The position numbers and the translations under genes are program-made. DNA of 25,444 nt. Source: an uncultured Collinsella sp. (GTDB taxonomy: Bacteria; Actinomycetota; Coriobacteriia; Coriobacteriales; Coriobacteriaceae). Location: NCBI GenBank assembly GCA_900547855.1, contig URIK01000008.1, forward strand, positions 1-25,444. The letters run 5' to 3'. The notes under the pieces were generated by a model. It was not told the origin of the DNA. It ran no database searches and worked only from the letters and a program-made list of their open reading frames with translations. How positions within the stretch are numbered: the first letter of the stretch is position 1; every line of letters starts with the position of its first letter. Of this stretch, positions 1 through 14,971 are shown in pieces.

Positions 1-46
1 TACACTCGACTAGTCGTCGGCAGCGTCAGATGTGTATAAGAGACAG
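1..46 (+). other. Illumina Nextera adapter (i5 side), not genomic
   Basis: Bases 14-46 are the 33-nt Nextera Read 1 transposase adapter, ending in the 19-bp Tn5 mosaic end AGATGTGTATAAGAGACAG. Bases 1-5 (TACAC) are the end of the P5 arm and bases 6-13 (TCGACTAG) sit exactly where an 8-nt i5 index belongs; I recall this as a standard Nextera XT index. Genomic sequence therefore starts at 47. Confidence 0.98.
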
Positions 47-71
47 GTGTTGAGCTTACCGGGAGGTTGCT

Positions 72-1448
72 ATGTGGGCATACGAGACGACGTTCTATCA
101 GATCTATCCGCTGGGCTTTTGCGGAGCTCCGCGCGAAAACGCCGCGCCCGTTGCCGAGGATGAGCTCGCCCAGGCTGCCAACGCCGCGCCCAACCCCGAT
201 GCGCCCATCATGAAGATCGCCCAATGGGCCGACTACCTGCAAAAACTCGGTATTGGCGCTGTGCTCATCAATCCGCCGCTCGAGTCCGATAGTCATGGCT
301 ACGACACGCGCAGCCTGCGCCACATCGACCGTCGCTTGGGTGGGGATGCCGACTTTGCCGCCGTGTGCGAGACACTGCATGCCCACGGCATCCGCGTGGT
401 GCTCGACGCCGTCTTCAACCATGTCGGCCGTGGCTTTTGGGCCTTCCGCGATGTGCAGGAGCGCAAGTGGGACTCGCCCTACAAGGACTGGTTCCACATT
501 AGCTTTGATGGCGACTCGTGCTACGGCGACGGCTTTTGGTACGAGGGCTGGGAAGGCCATTTTGAGCTCGTAAAGCTCAACCTGCAAAACCCCGCCGTGG
601 TCGATTACCTGCTCGAGTCCGTGCGCCGCTGGGCCGAGGTCTTTGGCGTCGACGGCCTGCGCCTGGACGTTGCCTATATGCTCGACCGCGACTTTATGCG
701 CCGCCTGCACGCCTTTACCCGTGAGCTCAAGCCCGACTTTGTGCTGATCGGCGAGACGCTCCACGGCGACTACAACCAGATTGTCAACGACGAGATGCTC
801 GACTCCTGCACCAACTACGAGTGTTACAAGGGCCTGTACTCCAGCTTTAACTCGGTCAACATGTTCGAGATCGCCCATTCGCTGCACCGCCAGTTTGGCG
901 GCGACCCGTGGTGCATCTACCGCGGCAAGCACCTGCTGTCGTTTGTCGACAACCACGATGTGCCGCGCCTGGCGAGCATCCTCACTGACAAGTCGTGCCT
1001 GCGCCCCGCCTATGGCATGCTCTTTGGCATGCCGGGCATCCCGTGCGTCTACTATGGCAGCGAGTGGGGAATTGCTGGTGAAAAGGGCGGCCCCGATGGC
1101 GACTGGGCGCTGCGCCCTGCGCTCGATGAGCCTGCGCCCAACGAGCTGACGACGTTCATCACGCAGCTTGCGCACCTTCGCTCGGCCGACGACGCGGCTG
1201 CCCGTGCTCTCAACTACGGTGCCTATCGCAACGTGGCGATCCAGAACAAGCAGCTGCTGTTCGAGCGCGCCTGTGACGGCGCGACGGTACTCGTGGCGGT
1301 GAATGCCGTGGGTGAGCCTTACGCCTTTGGCGCTGGCGAACTCAACGGCTCCTTCGTCGACCTGCTTGCCGACGATGCGCCCACGGTCGAGCTGACGGGT
1401 ACCCTTGAGCTTGCGCCCTACGAGGTGCGCTATCTGTTGAGGGCCTAG
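72..1448 (+). CDS. GH13 alpha-amylase family glycoside hydrolase
   Basis: A 458-aa cytoplasmic protein with no signal peptide, so it probably acts on imported malto-oligosaccharides or related alpha-glucosides. The four GH13 signature regions are visible: region I DAVFNH (112-117), region II GLRLDVA (195-201) with nucleophile D199, region III IGETLH with acid/base E228, and region IV FVDNHD (291-296) with transition-state stabiliser D296. The TIM barrel fills roughly residues 5-375, followed by a short beta-sandwich-like tail. The length fits small intracellular members (maltogenic or alpha-glucosidase types) that lack an N-terminal CBM34-like domain. The start is ATG at 72 behind GGGAGG. The DNA glycosylase gene begins 3 bp after its stop. 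The exact substrate cannot be told from sequence alone. Confidence 0.9.
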   Translation: MWAYETTFYQIYPLGFCGAPRENAAPVAEDELAQAANAAPNPDAPIMKIAQWADYLQKLGIGAVLINPPLESDSHGYDTRSLRHIDRRLGGDADFAAVCETLHAHGIRVVLDAVFNHVGRGFWAFRDVQERKWDSPYKDWFHISFDGDSCYGDGFWYEGWEGHFELVKLNLQNPAVVDYLLESVRRWAEVFGVDGLRLDVAYMLDRDFMRRLHAFTRELKPDFVLIGETLHGDYNQIVNDEMLDSCTNYECYKGLYSSFNSVNMFEIAHSLHRQFGGDPWCIYRGKHLLSFVDNHDVPRLASILTDKSCLRPAYGMLFGMPGIPCVYYGSEWGIAGEKGGPDGDWALRPALDEPAPNELTTFITQLAHLRSADDAAARALNYGAYRNVAIQNKQLLFERACDGATVLVAVNAVGEPYAFGAGELNGSFVDLLADDAPTVELTGTLELAPYEVRYLLRA

Positions 1449-1451
1449 ATC

Positions 1452-2015
1452 ATGACAGCGCCGGACGAGGGCTATCAACATATTGAGCATGGGTTTGAGC
1501 CTGTGTTCGACCAGCACTCGCGCGTTTTGGTGCTCGGGTCGTTTCCCTCGGTGCTTTCGCGCGCCAATGCCTTTTATTACGGCAACCCTCAGAATCGCTT
1601 TTGGCGTGTGATGGCCACGTGCCTCGGTATGCCTGTGCCGCCCAACGAGGGCGATCCTTTGGCAAGCGGTGAGCCCGCGACGCTCGATGCCTCCATTGCC
1701 GCCAAGCGATCCATGCTGTTGAACGGTGGCGTGGCCCTGTGGGATGTGATTGAGAGCTGCGACATTAAGGGCTCGAGCGACGCGAGCATTCGCAACGTCG
1801 TGCCGGCACATATCGAGTGCATTACCGATGCCGCGCCGATCGAGGTCGTTGTCTGTAACGGTGGTACGGCAGGGCGACTCTACAAACGCTACTTGCAAGA
1901 TCGGACGGGGCTGCCCGCCATCGTCCTGCCCTCGACAAGTCCTGCCAATGCCGCCTGGCGCCTGGAACGTCTTGTTGAGCGTTGGCACGAAGCCGTCGAC
2001 TGGGCTGTTATTTAA
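1452..2015 (+). CDS. DNA-deoxyinosine / uracil-DNA glycosylase superfamily (family 6-like)
   Basis: A 187-aa protein of the uracil-DNA glycosylase fold, most like the hypoxanthine-DNA glycosylase group that removes deaminated adenine in base-excision repair. Visible landmarks are GSFPSVLSR (29-37), FYYGNPQNRFW (41-51), the GGVALWDVIE strand-helix (about 92-101) and a late LPSTSPANA motif that matches the region contacting DNA in this superfamily. The length is typical. It starts 3 bp after the GH13 stop, so the two are probably co-transcribed although unrelated in function. No independent Shine-Dalgarno is obvious; coupling is likely. It ends 1 bp from the convergent gene, leaving no room for a terminator. 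The family assignment is from recalled motifs, and substrate preference is not visible. Confidence 0.82.
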   Translation: MTAPDEGYQHIEHGFEPVFDQHSRVLVLGSFPSVLSRANAFYYGNPQNRFWRVMATCLGMPVPPNEGDPLASGEPATLDASIAAKRSMLLNGGVALWDVIESCDIKGSSDASIRNVVPAHIECITDAAPIEVVVCNGGTAGRLYKRYLQDRTGLPAIVLPSTSPANAAWRLERLVERWHEAVDWAVI

Positions 2016-2016
2016 T

Positions 2017-2679
2017 TTAGATTTTTGTTTGAGCGTGGGCGCCCAGACGTTTCAGAGCACCTCGCCAGATTGGCGCGGGCACGGCTGGCTCGGCGCAAAC
2101 CATGCCGTCGGCGTCGACGTTGGCGGCATTGCCGCCGCCAAGTCGCTGTGCATGCTTGACGGAGCAGCCCATGCGCACAGCGCCCACAAGCTTATCCATC
2201 GCTTCCGAAAACGGTCGCCGCAAGAGTCCCATGCGCGGGGAGCGACGAAGCGCCGCAATGCCGCTGCCGCCGTAGATGGCAACGCCGCCACACCACAATT
2301 GGTCATGGCGCTCGCATGCCTTGTGCAGACGAACGGCGGCTCCACGCGCCTGCTCAGCGCCCTGTTGTGCGGCTCGAATCACGGCATAGACACGTGTTCC
2401 CGTACCGCCAAAGCGCTCAAGCGCCTGCTCGATAGCAGTCAACGTCTCATCGTCAGCCATATCTTCAATGGCCAGCACGATGCCATCGGCAACGCTGCCG
2501 GCGTCATTTGCCTTCAAGTCGACTGGGCGGGGGAGTGCGGTGCCGGAAAGCTGAGCATAGGCGGCGATGGCATCCTGCAGGTCCCAGAGCAAAAAATCAA
2601 GATCGGCGCTATTGGGAATACTGATATACGCAATGGTTTGCAGTGTTTTTGGTGCATCGCCGCGTGCGGTCGTCTCCAT
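2017..2679 (-). CDS. Hypothetical protein, possibly flavodoxin-fold related
   Basis: A 220-aa protein that I do not firmly recognise. The N-terminal half begins with a hydrophobic strand (TIAYISIPNSADLDFLLWDL) and a DDETLTAIEQALERF helix. The middle holds an alanine- and arginine-rich helix, then CERHDQLWCGGVAIYGGSG and RRSPRMGLLRRPFSEAMDKL. This late segment resembles the C-terminal part of some flavodoxin-like NAD(P)H oxidoreductases, but the usual N-terminal FMN phosphate loop is not seen, so any flavin function is a guess. There is no signal peptide or membrane segment. The start is well supported by a strong AAAGGAGG site 5' of the ATG. It is convergent with the glycosylase gene and divergent from the aminotransferase, so it is transcribed on its own. 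Confidence 0.7.
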   Translation of the reverse strand: METTARGDAPKTLQTIAYISIPNSADLDFLLWDLQDAIAAYAQLSGTALPRPVDLKANDAGSVADGIVLAIEDMADDETLTAIEQALERFGGTGTRVYAVIRAAQQGAEQARGAAVRLHKACERHDQLWCGGVAIYGGSGIAALRRSPRMGLLRRPFSEAMDKLVGAVRMGCSVKHAQRLGGGNAANVDADGMVCAEPAVPAPIWRGALKRLGAHAQTKI

Positions 2680-2772
2680 GCCGCCTCCTTTCCGGTTGGT
2701 TTCCGTTTAGGTTACACCGTCTGGCGGTGCCTCGCCGCGCTATCCTAGTGCAACCCTTACGAAAGGAACGCC

Positions 2773-3909
2773 ATGCGTCTGCCCATGAATACCTCGCTTG
2801 CCACGCTCAAGCCCTCCGGCATCCGCCGGATTAACGCGCTCGCCGCCCAGCATCCGGGGTGCATCGCGTTCGCGCTCGGCGAGCCCGATTTTCCCACGCC
2901 CGATGTGATTAGCGCCGAGGTGACTGCTTCGTTGGGCCGCGGCGATACGCACTATCCGCCCAACAACGGTCGCCCCGCCCTGCGTGAGGCGTTGTCTGCT
3001 TACATGGGGGACGCGGGCCTTACGTTATCCGCCGATGAGGTCATCCTGACCGACGGTGCGACCGAGGCGCTGTCGGCAACATTCATGGCTATGCTCAACC
3101 CCGGCGACGAGGTCATTATCCCCACGCCGGCCTTTGGCCTGTACGAAAGCATCGTCGTGGCCAACCACGCCAAGGCGGTCTTTTTGGATACGGAGCCTGC
3201 GCAATTTCAGATTGACGAGGATGCACTTCGTGCTTGCGTGACGCCGGCGACCAAGGCCATCGTCATCTGCTCGCCCAACAATCCTACTGGCTGTATCCTC
3301 AACGCGGCTTCGCTCGACGCCGTGGCGCACGTGGCGGAGCAGGCGGGCATCTACGTGGTCTGCGACGATGTATACAACCGCCTGGTCTATGTGGATGGCT
3401 ACGAGCGCTTTGCCCAGCGTCACCCGGAGCTGCGTGAGCAGACGGTAGTCATCGAGAGCTTCTCCAAGCCCTGGGCCATGACCGGCTGGCGCTTGGGCTG
3501 GCTCGCAGCCGCAGCCCCCGTCATCGCCGAGATCGCAAAAGCTCACCAATACCTAGTATCGAGCGCCGTCTCCTTCGAGATGGACGCCGCAGCCCGAGCC
3601 CTCACCGTCGACCCAACCCCCATGCTCGAAGTCTACCGAGCCCGTCGCGAATGCGTACTCGCAGCCTTAGACGCCATGGGCCTCGACGTAGTAGAGCCCG
3701 CAGGAGCCTTCTACACTTTCCCGAGCATCAAAAAATTCGGTCTAACCAGCGAAGCCTTCTGCATCAAAGCCATCAAAGAGGCCAACGTAGCTCTAGTCCC
3801 GGGAGACTGTTTCGGCACCGAAGGCCACGTCCGTCTCAGCTATTGCGTTTCCGACAAAGACCTGGACGAAGGCCTCCGCCGCCTGTCCACCTTCATTTCA
3901 ACCTTGTAG
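2773..3909 (+). CDS. Pyridoxal-phosphate aminotransferase class I/II
   Basis: A 378-aa fold-type I PLP aminotransferase. Key residues are visible: the SPNNPTG segment with the cofactor-ring Asn at about 170, CDDVY (197-201) with the Asp that contacts the pyridine nitrogen, the Schiff-base Lys232 in ESFSKPWAMTGWR, and the substrate carboxylate Arg at about 354 (VRLSY). The N-terminal ALGEPDFPTP motif is typical of the aspartate/aromatic/alanine group, but the amino acid used cannot be fixed. The start is ATG 2773 after GAAAGGA; Met5 at 2785 is a weaker alternative. Codon use changes sharply near codon 240: A-ending codons are 8 of 220 in 2821-3480 and 33 of 142 in 3481-3906, and GCG and GTG vanish in the second part. 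The protein looks intact. Confidence 0.9.
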   Translation: MRLPMNTSLATLKPSGIRRINALAAQHPGCIAFALGEPDFPTPDVISAEVTASLGRGDTHYPPNNGRPALREALSAYMGDAGLTLSADEVILTDGATEALSATFMAMLNPGDEVIIPTPAFGLYESIVVANHAKAVFLDTEPAQFQIDEDALRACVTPATKAIVICSPNNPTGCILNAASLDAVAHVAEQAGIYVVCDDVYNRLVYVDGYERFAQRHPELREQTVVIESFSKPWAMTGWRLGWLAAAAPVIAEIAKAHQYLVSSAVSFEMDAAARALTVDPTPMLEVYRARRECVLAALDAMGLDVVEPAGAFYTFPSIKKFGLTSEAFCIKAIKEANVALVPGDCFGTEGHVRLSYCVSDKDLDEGLRRLSTFISTL

Positions 3910-3947
3910 CCCTCAGGGATGCAACACATCAGCCCGCCGACCCAAGC

Positions 3948-4197
3948 ATTATGAGTGGGGCGCGTCGCTCAACGGACACGAGGATTCGCAGCAAAGGTAA
4001 CGTAGCTCCGGCCGGGAGGGGCAGGGCGAGTTTTCCGTAGATTCCGCACGAGCCGAAGGCCACTTAATGCGGCCTTCGTGCGAGCCCAGGACTTGACCGA
4101 GCGGAAAACTCGCCCTGCCCCTCCCGGTCGGAGCGTATGCAGGGTTTGTGTACGAATCCTCGCGCCCGTTGACCGACGCCGGGGTCCCCGTCATAAT
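3948..4197. repeat. Palindromic hairpin element A (variable-arm family)
   Basis: A ~250-bp imperfect palindrome. Its central arms, 4005-4037 and 4102-4134, are complementary over 33 positions with one G-T wobble. The 64-nt core between them (4038-4101) contains an inner hairpin CGCAC-[GAGCC]-GAAGGCC / GGCCTTCGTGCG around CACTTAATG. This core is shared with elements B and C, while the arms are not. Outer parts, for example CGAGGATTCG at 3980-3989 against its complement at 4153-4162, extend the symmetry out to a CATAAT box on both sides. Confidence 0.9.
4169..4197 (+). promoter_or_regulatory. Predicted rplJL promoter
   Basis: TTGACC (4169-4174), a 17-bp spacer, then CATAAT (4192-4197); each box matches the housekeeping sigma consensus at 5 of 6 positions. 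Transcription would start near 4204, just before the L10 leader. The promoter lies in the right outer arm of palindrome A. Confidence 0.75.
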
Positions 4198-4223
4198 ACT
4201 TTCGGTTCACGCACGAATCCGCT

Positions 4224-4290
4224 GCCAGAGACAGCCGGTGCAAACGGGCATCGCCCGCGAGCTTAATGGGATATCCCGCCAGCCGAGGTG
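4224..4290 (+). promoter_or_regulatory. Ribosomal protein L10 leader (mRNA binding site)
   Basis: The segment CCAGAGACAGCCGGTG ... GCTTAATGGG ... CCAGCCGAGGTGG has the layout of the bacterial L10 leader, a kink-turn RNA that binds the L10(L12)n complex. It sits between the promoter and rplJ and is followed directly by an attenuator hairpin. The match is by recalled motif order, not by a covariance search. Confidence 0.8.
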
Positions 4291-4311
4291 GTCGAGTAGA
4301 TATGTCTTCTC

Positions 4312-4348
4312 GCCCCCGTCGCTCATGCAGCGCGGGGGCTTTCTTTTT
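4312..4348 (+). terminator. Attenuator (intrinsic terminator) in the rplJ leader
   Basis: GCCCCCG (4312-4318) pairs with CGGGGGC (4333-4339). An inner CGCT/AGCG stem closes a 5-nt loop, and the hairpin is followed by TTTCTTTTT (4340-4348). It lies 65 bp before the rplJ start, so it must be read through to express the operon; L10 binding to the upstream leader probably controls this. Confidence 0.85.
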
Positions 4349-4413
4349 GGACATGCCCCCGTCACGTCCTTGTGGCGGACCGTGCCCGGAAAGAATTCGA
4401 GGAGGTGTAATTC

Positions 4414-4935
4414 ATGCCCCAGCAGTACAAAATCGACAAGGTTGCAGAGATCGAGTCCCGTATCGCCGAGAACGCCGGTCTGTTCGTCGTCAACTACAAC
4501 GGTCTGACGGTTAAGCAGGCTCAGGAGCTGCGTCATCAGCTTCGCGAGTGCGGCGCCGAGATGAAGGTCTACAAGAACAACCTGGTCAAGATCGCTCTCA
4601 AGAACCAGGAGCAGCCCGAGCTCGACGAGATCCTCGCCGGCCCCGTCGCTTATGTGTTCTACGAGTCCGAGCCGGTCGAGGCCGCTAAGGCCCTTAAGGA
4701 CTTCTCCGCTCAGTCCAAGGGCGTCCTTGAGATCAAGGGCGGTATCTCCGACGGCAAGGCCGTTTCCGCTGATGATGTTAAGGCTATCGCCGAGCTGCCC
4801 ACCAAGGACCAGCTTCTCGGCCAGATCGCCGGTCTCATCTCCGGTTTCGCTCGCGACATCGCTGTCTGCGTCAACGGCGTTTCCTCTGGTCTCGCTCGTT
4901 CGATCCAGCAGGTCTCCGAGCAGAAGGCAGCCTAG
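4414..4935 (+). CDS. rplJ: 50S ribosomal protein L10
   Basis: A 173-aa L10, the base of the ribosomal stalk. The N-terminal domain (QQYKIDKVAEIESRIAENAGLFVVNYNGLTV) binds 23S rRNA next to L11, followed by the conserved KVYKNNLVKIAL segment (about 50-61). The C-terminal helix, rich in alanine and small residues and ending SIQQVSEQKAA, anchors L7/L12 dimers. The length is normal. The start is ATG 4414 after GAGGAGGTG. It is the first gene of an rplJ-rplL operon controlled by its own leader. The usual upstream partners rplK-rplA are absent here; an aminotransferase precedes it instead. Confidence 0.98.
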   Translation: MPQQYKIDKVAEIESRIAENAGLFVVNYNGLTVKQAQELRHQLRECGAEMKVYKNNLVKIALKNQEQPELDEILAGPVAYVFYESEPVEAAKALKDFSAQSKGVLEIKGGISDGKAVSADDVKAIAELPTKDQLLGQIAGLISGFARDIAVCVNGVSSGLARSIQQVSEQKAA

Positions 4936-4949
4936 TCGCTGTTTTCACC

Positions 4950-5018
4950 TGCGGCGGCAACGCCGCACCCCTGGCGCATTCGCGCCGTGTTTTAACTGAT
5001 CTCCGTGCACAGACACGG
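4950..5018 (+). other. Three consecutive mRNA hairpins between rplJ and rplL
   Basis: TGCGGCG-GCAA-CGCCGCA (4950-4967, a GNRA tetraloop), GGCGC-ATTC-GCGCC (4973-4986) and CCGTG-CACAGA-CACGG (5003-5018) stand one after another. None has a U tract, so they are not terminators. They may protect the rplL message or set the higher L7/L12 to L10 ratio; this function is inferred. Confidence 0.6.
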
Positions 5019-5037
5019 AAACCGAAAGGACTTAGAA

Positions 5038-5415
5038 ATGGCTAAGCTTACCACCGATGAGATCATCGATGCTCTTAAGGAAATGACCCTTCTCGAGGCT
5101 TCCGAGCTCGTTAAGGCTATCGAGGACACCTTCGGCGTTTCCGCCGCTGCTCCTGCCGCCGTTGTCGCCGCTCCCGCTGCTGGCGCTGCTGAGGCCGAGG
5201 AGAAGACCGAGTTTGACGTCGTGCTCGAGGGCTTCGGCGACAACAAGATCCAGGTCATCAAGGCCGTCCGTGAGCTCACCAACCTTGGCCTGAAGGAGGC
5301 CAAGGAGGTCGTCGAGGGCGCTCCCAAGGCTGTTCTCGAGGGTGCCAAGAAGGAGGACGCCGAGGCTGCCAAGGAGAAGCTCGAGGCTGCTGGCGCTGCT
5401 GTCACCCTCAAGTAA
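5038..5415 (+). CDS. rplL: 50S ribosomal protein L7/L12
   Basis: A 125-aa stalk protein, present in several copies per ribosome, that recruits and stimulates translational GTPases such as EF-G. The N-terminal dimerisation helices (1-33) are followed by an Ala/Pro-rich hinge (about 35-57) and a C-terminal domain (about 58-125) with the conserved factor-binding stretch NLGLKEAKEVVEGAPKAVLEG. The start at ATG 5038 (MAKLTTDEI) is chosen over an in-frame upstream ATG at 5005, because GAAAGGA lies 7 nt before 5038 and the upstream extension has no homology to the family. It follows rplJ after a hairpin-rich 102-bp gap and precedes a strong terminator. Confidence 0.98.
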   Translation: MAKLTTDEIIDALKEMTLLEASELVKAIEDTFGVSAAAPAAVVAAPAAGAAEAEEKTEFDVVLEGFGDNKIQVIKAVRELTNLGLKEAKEVVEGAPKAVLEGAKKEDAEAAKEKLEAAGAAVTLK

Positions 5416-5442
5416 TCAGGCTTTCTCGCCAGATTTCTTTGC

Positions 5443-5475
5443 AGACGGGGTTCGCATTGCGAGCCCCGTCTTTTT
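5443..5475 (+). terminator. Intrinsic terminator after rplL
   Basis: AGACGGGGTTCGC (5443-5455) pairs with GCGAGCCCCGTCT (5459-5471), with one T-G wobble and a 3-nt loop, followed by a T run. It separates rplJL from galU and rpoBC. Confidence 0.92.
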
Positions 5476-5728
5476 CGTTTTGGCCCCTCATTCCCATTGC
5501 TCGGCACGCAGAACACCGCTGTCTTCGCCGTGCCAATCCCGTTACCGCTGGGGCGTAAAATTGCACCATTCGAGCAATAATTTGCGTTGACCTGCTGAAG
5601 AATTGCGTTTGCCTTACGGCGACGTATGTCTCCGGCGGTAAGATGCTTCAGTATCGCAATTTGGTCTGCGGCCGCCGTGCCGCACGCACAGGGCGCATCC
5701 TGCGCCTGCGAAAGGATCCTTGAATAAC
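5476..5728 (+). other. galU upstream region, no gene seen
   Basis: About 250 bp without a credible ORF. It holds a small inverted repeat (GGCACG 5503-5508 / CGTGCC 5529-5534) and a TTGACC box at 5587-5592 without a convincing -10 partner 16-18 bp downstream. The galU promoter probably lies here but I cannot place it. Confidence 0.4.
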
Positions 5729-6637
5729 ATGAAGGCAATCATCCCCGCCGCCGGTCTTGGCACGCGTTTTCTGCCTGGCACCAAGTGCACGCCCAAAGAG
5801 ATGCTGCCGGTGCTCGACAAACCGGTCATCCAGTACGTCGTTGAGGAGGCGCTCGACCCCGATGAGGTCGACGATGCTATTATCGTCACCTCTCCTGGCA
5901 AGCCCGAGTTGCTGAGCTACTTCCAGCCCGATCGCTCGCTCGAGAACCTGCTTCGCGAGCGTGGCAAGGACGCCTACGCCGACGCCGTCGCCCATGCTGG
6001 TGGTATGCCGGTCGACTTCCGTTATCAGTACGAGCCCAAGGGCCTTGGCCACGCCATTCGCTCTGCCGCTGACGCTGTGGCAGGGGAGAACTTCCTGGTT
6101 CTTCTGGGCGATTACGTTGTGCCCAACCGTGACATCTGCGACAAGATGCTTGCCGTCTCCAAGGAGCACGGTGGCGCTTCTGTTATCGCCGTTGCCGCGT
6201 GCGCTCCCGAGGAAGTCAGTCGCTATGGCGTTATCGCCGGCGATCGCGTGGGCGCTCTCGAGGGCTTCGAGAATGCCGCCGACGACGAGCCCGGTGCCGT
6301 TTGGCGCATCGGCGGCCTGGTCGAGAAGCCCGCTCCCGAGGCGGCTCCGTCCAACCTGTACATCGTCGGTCGCTACCTGCTGAGCCCGTTGGTCATGGAC
6401 CTGCTGGCCGATCAGCAGGCCGGTAAGGGCGGCGAGATCCAGCTGACCGACGCCATGGCCCGCTCGCTCGACCGCGAGGCCATGTATGCCGTCGTCATCG
6501 ACCCGCTGTCGGGCTACGATACCGGTACCCCGTCTGGCTGGATGGCCACCAACGCCCTCATGGCTGCAAGCGATCCTCGCTTTGCCGGCGCCTTCTGGGA
6601 TGCCATCGACGAGCGCGGCGGTTTGATGCGCAAATAA
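5729..6637 (+). CDS. galU: UTP-glucose-1-phosphate uridylyltransferase
   Basis: A 302-aa enzyme forming UDP-glucose from UTP and glucose-1-phosphate for cell-envelope glycans and galactose metabolism. The nucleotidyltransferase signature is at the N terminus: AAGLGTRFLPGTK (7-19) and PKEMLPVLDKP (22-32), then EPKGLGHAI (102-110), the metal-site segment LLGDYV (125-130) and GGLVEKP (195-201). Family members usually have DD where this one has DY, a small difference. The start at ATG 5729 is preferred; a TTG at 5720 is only 3 nt after the AAAGGA site, while 5729 aligns with the family N terminus (MKAIIPAAG). It lies between the rplL terminator and its own terminator, so it is its own transcription unit within a normally continuous ribosomal/RNA polymerase block. 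Confidence 0.95.
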   Translation: MKAIIPAAGLGTRFLPGTKCTPKEMLPVLDKPVIQYVVEEALDPDEVDDAIIVTSPGKPELLSYFQPDRSLENLLRERGKDAYADAVAHAGGMPVDFRYQYEPKGLGHAIRSAADAVAGENFLVLLGDYVVPNRDICDKMLAVSKEHGGASVIAVAACAPEEVSRYGVIAGDRVGALEGFENAADDEPGAVWRIGGLVEKPAPEAAPSNLYIVGRYLLSPLVMDLLADQQAGKGGEIQLTDAMARSLDREAMYAVVIDPLSGYDTGTPSGWMATNALMAASDPRFAGAFWDAIDERGGLMRK

Positions 6638-6658
6638 GCCTTTCGGGCATCGACGTTT

Positions 6659-6692
6659 ACGGGTGCGGACTTCGGTTCGCGCCCGTTTTATT
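6659..6692 (+). terminator. Intrinsic terminator after galU
   Basis: ACGGGTGCG and CGCGCCCGT form the stem, extended by AC/GT closing a TTCG tetraloop, then TTTTATT. The UUCG loop is a very stable cap. Confidence 0.85.
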
Positions 6693-6735
6693 ATAAGAGC
6701 TGCGATTGCCAGCCCTCTGTTCACAGAAAATATAT

Positions 6736-6747
6736 GAACAGATGTTC
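6736..6747. promoter_or_regulatory. Possible LexA (SOS/Cheo) box upstream of rpoB
   Basis: GAACAGATGTTC matches the Gram-positive and actinobacterial LexA core GAAC-RNRY-GTTC exactly and is followed by G, as in the longer consensus. It lies about 90 bp upstream of the predicted rpoB promoter and 180 bp before the start codon. The match could be chance (roughly a one-in-twenty expectation for a window of this size), and no SOS gene is adjacent. Confidence 0.35.
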
Positions 6748-6825
6748 GATGCATATCCATCTACCTGCATGTTTTCTGTCGAAAAACTTTACTACTCCAA
6801 AAACTCAATCACGTCAAGGCTTTTC

Positions 6826-6853
6826 TTGCTCAACGGTCGGTACCTGATAAACT
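6826..6853 (+). promoter_or_regulatory. Predicted rpoBC promoter (extended -10)
   Basis: TTGCTC (6826-6831), 16-bp spacer, TAAACT (6848-6853) preceded by TG at 6845-6846, which is the extended -10 arrangement. It would give a leader of roughly 65 nt before the rpoB start. Confidence 0.5.
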
Positions 6854-6926
6854 ATTAGGTTGCGATAACTGGCGAAGCTATGCCTCGCCAATCCACCGAG
6901 CATTTCCGTGAAGGAGGAAAAACCTG

Positions 6927-10418
<3,492 letters not shown>

Positions 10419-10424
10419 TTGACT

Positions 10425-14903
<4,479 letters not shown>

Positions 14904-14930
14904 CTTCCAAGTACGTTAACCGCCCTTCCA

Positions 14931-14966
14931 AAGACCCGTTTCCCAACAGGGAAGCGGGTCTTTTTT
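14931..14966 (+). terminator. Intrinsic terminator after rpoC
   Basis: AAGACCCGTTTCCC pairs with GGGAAGCGGGTCTT around an AACA loop, followed by TTTTTT. It ends the rpoBC operon just before hairpin element B. Confidence 0.92.
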
Positions 14967-14971
14967 GATGA

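Noticed and set aside
1750..2748. A 332-codon plus-strand ORF
   Set aside because: It overlaps the glycosylase gene in another frame and runs antisense to the 2017-2679 gene, which has a strong ribosome-binding site. Its composition (Arg/Ala/Cys/His-rich) is that of a shadow frame.
5648..6760. A 370-codon minus-strand ORF
   Set aside because: It is opposite galU, which has clear family motifs; the minus frame has none.
6749..6847. Possible 32-codon leader peptide ORF upstream of rpoB
   Set aside because: It has no Shine-Dalgarno, its start overlaps the LexA-like site region, its end overlaps the predicted rpoB promoter, and its composition is not peptide-like for attenuation.
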